From Achromobacter aloeverae (GTDB lineage: Bacteria; Pseudomonadota; Gammaproteobacteria; Burkholderiales; Burkholderiaceae_B), in the NCBI RefSeq assembly GCF_004121055.1, contig NZ_PYAL01000011.1, positions 1 to 47,224 on the forward strand: a stretch of DNA of 47,224 nucleotides. Reading direction: 5' to 3'. The notes beneath the pieces are model-generated. The model did no database searches, was not told the origin of the DNA, and was given only the letters and a program-made list of their open reading frames with translations. Every line of letters starts with the position of its first letter. Within the stretch, counting starts at the first letter, position 1. Shown in pieces: positions 45,008 to 47,224 of the stretch. The position numbers were made by a program, and so were the translations under genes.

Positions 45008-46339
45008 TTGAAACGAGGCTTTTACCTGGTCATGGCCGCACAGGCCCTGTCGTCACTGGCGGACAATGCCCTGTTCATCGCGGCCGTCAGGCTGATCGAG
45101 GAATTGCACGGTCCGGACTGGATGACGCCAGCCATGAAATGGTCCTTCGCCCTGGCCTATGTGCTGCTGGCGGCCTTCGTCGGAGCGTTCGCCGACTCCT
45201 ATCCCAAGGGTCGGGTCATGTTCGTGACCAACGCGCTGAAGGTGGCCGGCTGCCTGCTGATGTTCTCCTATGCCAGCCTGGGTATCAGCCACGACCACCA
45301 GGTCTACCTGGTCAGCGCCGCCTACGCCCTGGTCGGCGTCGGCGCGGCCGCCTATTCGCCCGCGAAGTACGGCATCGTCACGGAAATGCTGCCGCCGCAC
45401 ATGCTGATCAAGGGCAATAGCTGGATCGAAGGGCTGACCGTCTTTTCCATCATCCTCGGCACGGCCCTGGGCAGCGCCCTTATTTCGCCCAGTATCTCCC
45501 ACGCGCTGCTGCACGTTCCCCTGGTGCGCCGCCTGGCCCACACGCCGGCCGAAGCCGCCATCCTGGTGATCGCCGTCGTGTATCTGGTGGCAGCGGTGTG
45601 CAACCTGCTGATTCCGAACACCCACGTCCGCTATCCGCCGCAGCAGAAGAACCCCATCAAGCTGATCTCGACCTTCGGCGGCTACGTGCGCATCCTATGG
45701 AAGGATCGCCTGGGCCAGATTTCCCTGGCGGTGACCACGCTGTTCTGGGGCGCGGGCGCCACGCTGCAACTGATCGTGCTGGAATGGGGCCGCCACCAGC
45801 TTGGCTACGAGCTGAACCAGTCCTCCATCCTGATGCTGGTCGCGGCGGTGGGGACCGTCATCGGCTCGGTGCTGGCCGGGCGCGTGCCGCTGCGCCGCGC
45901 CCTCGATGTCCTGCCCATAGGCGCCCTCATGGGGGTGGTGGTGCTGTTCATGCCCTTCGTCCATGCCACCGCCAGCGTGTACGCGCTGCTGCTGGTGATC
46001 GGCGGCCTGGCCGGATACTTCGTCGTGCCGATGAACGCCCTGCTGCAACACCGCGGCCACGTGCTGCTGTCGGCGGGCCACTCCATCGCCGTCCAGAACT
46101 TCAACGAGCAGTTGAATATCCTGCTGATGGTGGCGATCTACGGCGTCCTGCTGTACCTGAAGCTGCCTATCGGCACCGTGATTTTCATCTTCGGCAGCGC
46201 GGTGGCCCTGCTGATGCTGATTTTCATGCGCTGGAGCCGCAGCAACCTGCGCAAGATGCCGGAACTGCTGGAACAGATCGGCCAGGAAGGACATGGCCAG
46301 GCGCTGGATCACGGCCATGGCCGCGACCATGATCGCTGA
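45008..46339 (+). CDS. lplT: Lysophospholipid transporter LplT
   Basis: A 443-residue major facilitator with 12 spans. LplT features are the opening 'LKRGFYLVMAAQALSSLADN', then 'NALFIAAVRLI', 'YSPAKYGIVTEMLPPHMLIK' with 'GNSWIEGLTVFSIILGTALG', and 'NAL(L)QHRGH' in the second half. It flips lysophospholipids inwards across the inner membrane for re-acylation. I chose the TTG at 45008 because the conserved region begins there and GGGGA lies five bases upstream. The frame is open back to 44810, but that N-terminus is unlike the family. The C-terminus is His/Asp-rich ('HGHGRDHDR'). The Aas acyltransferase usually fused or adjacent is absent. Confidence 0.88.
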   Translation: MKRGFYLVMAAQALSSLADNALFIAAVRLIEELHGPDWMTPAMKWSFALAYVLLAAFVGAFADSYPKGRVMFVTNALKVAGCLLMFSYASLGISHDHQVYLVSAAYALVGVGAAAYSPAKYGIVTEMLPPHMLIKGNSWIEGLTVFSIILGTALGSALISPSISHALLHVPLVRRLAHTPAEAAILVIAVVYLVAAVCNLLIPNTHVRYPPQQKNPIKLISTFGGYVRILWKDRLGQISLAVTTLFWGAGATLQLIVLEWGRHQLGYELNQSSILMLVAAVGTVIGSVLAGRVPLRRALDVLPIGALMGVVVLFMPFVHATASVYALLLVIGGLAGYFVVPMNALLQHRGHVLLSAGHSIAVQNFNEQLNILLMVAIYGVLLYLKLPIGTVIFIFGSAVALLMLIFMRWSRSNLRKMPELLEQIGQEGHGQALDHGHGRDHDR

Positions 46340-46453
46340 CCGGTGATCGGCGGCCCATGGCCGGGGATCGCTGGCCATTGATCACTGGCCATTGGGCGGG
46401 TGGGCGGTGATCGCGGGTCATTGGTCGTTCGCCGCCGGCCGGCCAGGCCGCGC

Positions 46454-46484
46454 CGGACCCGCCCGGCGGGGCCTGGCGGGTCCG
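46454..46484. repeat. Inverted repeat between the converging lplT and udg genes
   Basis: CGGACCCGCC (46454-46463) and GGCGGGTCCG (46475-46484) pair perfectly over ten bases with an 11-base loop. There is no T-run on either side. It may act as a weak, Rho-dependent or pausing terminator for both genes. The spacer also contains two repeats of CTGGCCATTG near 46370-46395. Confidence 0.5.
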
Positions 46485-46490
46485 ACGCGT

Positions 46491-47224
46491 TCAGGCGCCA
46501 GCCACGGCCAGTCGCAGGTCCTTCCAGCTGCGCGCCTTCTCGCTGGGGCTACGCAACAGATAAGCCGGGTGATAGCTCACCACCACCGGGATCTCCCGCC
46601 CTTCGTCGGTGCGCAGGGTGTGGACCCGTCCACGCAGGCTGCCTACCGCCGCGTCGGTGCCCAGCAGGGTCTGGGCCGCGAAACGGCCCAGCACCAGGAT
46701 GCGCTCCGGCTTCAACAAGGCGATCTGGCGCATCAGGTAGGGACTGCAGGCGGCGATTTCCTCTGGCTTGGGATTGCGGTTGCCGGGCGGCCGGCACTTG
46801 ATGACATTGGCGATGAACACATCGTCCCGGCGCGTCATGCCCACGGATGCCAGCATGGCATCCAGCAACTGCCCCGACCGGCCGACGAAGGGCAGGCCCT
46901 GGCGGTCCTCCTGCTCTCCCGGCGCCTCGCCCACCACCATCCAGCGCGCGGGAAGCGCGCCGTCGCCGAAAACGGCATGGCGGCGGCCATTGCACAGCCC
47001 GCAGGCGGTGCAGCCGCTGACCTGCTCGCGCAGTTGATCGATATCCAGGGTATCGAGGTCGGGCATGGGCGCGGGCGCCGTCTCGCCCTTGGCCTGCCTG
47101 GAGGGCGCGGCCGCCAGCGGTCGTGGCGCCTGGCCGCGCGCGGCGGCCGCAGCGCCGGCAGGGCCGGCCGGTCGCATGGCGGCGCCGGCCGTGCCGGGAG
47201 CGCCCGGCGACCCGGCGGAGGCCG
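46491..47224 (-). CDS. Family 4 uracil-DNA glycosylase (5' end beyond the window)
   Basis: At least 243 residues are visible. The core is family 4 UDG: iron-sulfur Cys residues in 'CTACGLCNGR', the active-site motif 'VVGEAPGEQEDRQGLPFVG' and 'VIKCRPPGNRNPKPEEI', the later Cys in 'AACSPYL', and 'VSYHPAYLLRSP' at the end. It removes uracil from DNA and carries a [4Fe-4S] cluster. The N-terminal extension is Ala/Pro/Gly-rich and low in complexity, as in other betaproteobacterial members. The frame stays open through base 47224, so the true start lies to the right. It converges on lplT. Confidence 0.9.
   Translation of the reverse strand, partial: ASAGSPGAPGTAGAAMRPAGPAGAAAAARGQAPRPLAAAPSRQAKGETAPAPMPDLDTLDIDQLREQVSGCTACGLCNGRRHAVFGDGALPARWMVVGEAPGEQEDRQGLPFVGRSGQLLDAMLASVGMTRRDDVFIANVIKCRPPGNRNPKPEEIAACSPYLMRQIALLKPERILVLGRFAAQTLLGTDAAVGSLRGRVHTLRTDEGREIPVVVSYHPAYLLRSPSEKARSWKDLRLAVAGA

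Overview
This window reads as chromosomal DNA of a high-GC betaproteobacterium of the family Alcaligenaceae (Bordetella/Achromobacter type). The evidence is family-level gene content and order: smc-zipA-ligA, yciB-bolA-parvulin (the Par27 type known from Bordetella pertussis), an orphan tctBA pair, a fused livM-livG, GcvA-type LysR regulators, and a UUCG or GNRA hairpin style of intergenic element. No database search was possible, so the species is not fixed.

Layout. 1-460 (minus strand) is the promoter and leader of a ribosomal RNA operon whose 16S gene must start just left of base 1. 600-700 is an alternating purine-pyrimidine repeat. 936-7035 carries a carboxymuconolactone-decarboxylase-family protein, a small DUF1127 protein, a LysR regulator overlapping a glutathione transferase, a large MscS-type channel and a lipoprotein with a lytic transglycosylase fold. 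7205-9960 is acnB with a readable promoter, a palindromic operator and a UUCG terminator.

9961 to about 12780 is a decayed insertion of different base composition. It holds a fragment of a P4-type integrase, a LysR pseudogene with an internal deletion and two stop codons, and an intact SDR oxidoreductase/AraC divergent pair. 13186-18463 holds an HD-domain hydrolase, a GlxA-type regulator, an alpha/beta hydrolase, a twin ATTACCCGGG operator region and a Fur-controlled TonB siderophore receptor.

18491-31098 is accessory metabolism. One unit is cupin/DUF3311/sodium:solute symporter with a divergent AraC regulator. The other is GntR regulator, type II HAD hydrolase, class II aldolase and a PDC-lactonase-like amidohydrolase, with a complete branched-chain-type ABC importer (binding protein, LivH, LivM-LivG fusion, LivF) on the same strand. 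This looks like uptake plus catabolism of one unknown carboxylate or lactone and is the best candidate for an undescribed pathway.

31232-33137 is the biotin ECF importer bioMNY. 33379-35082 is yciB-bolA-par27, followed by a strong terminator and two tandem 78-bp hairpin repeats. 35341-37330 is tctBA preceded by a 16-codon leader ORF that overlaps the tctB start. 37776-44602 is the smc-zipA-ligA operon. 45008-46339 is lplT, and the right edge holds a family-4 uracil-DNA glycosylase that runs off the window.
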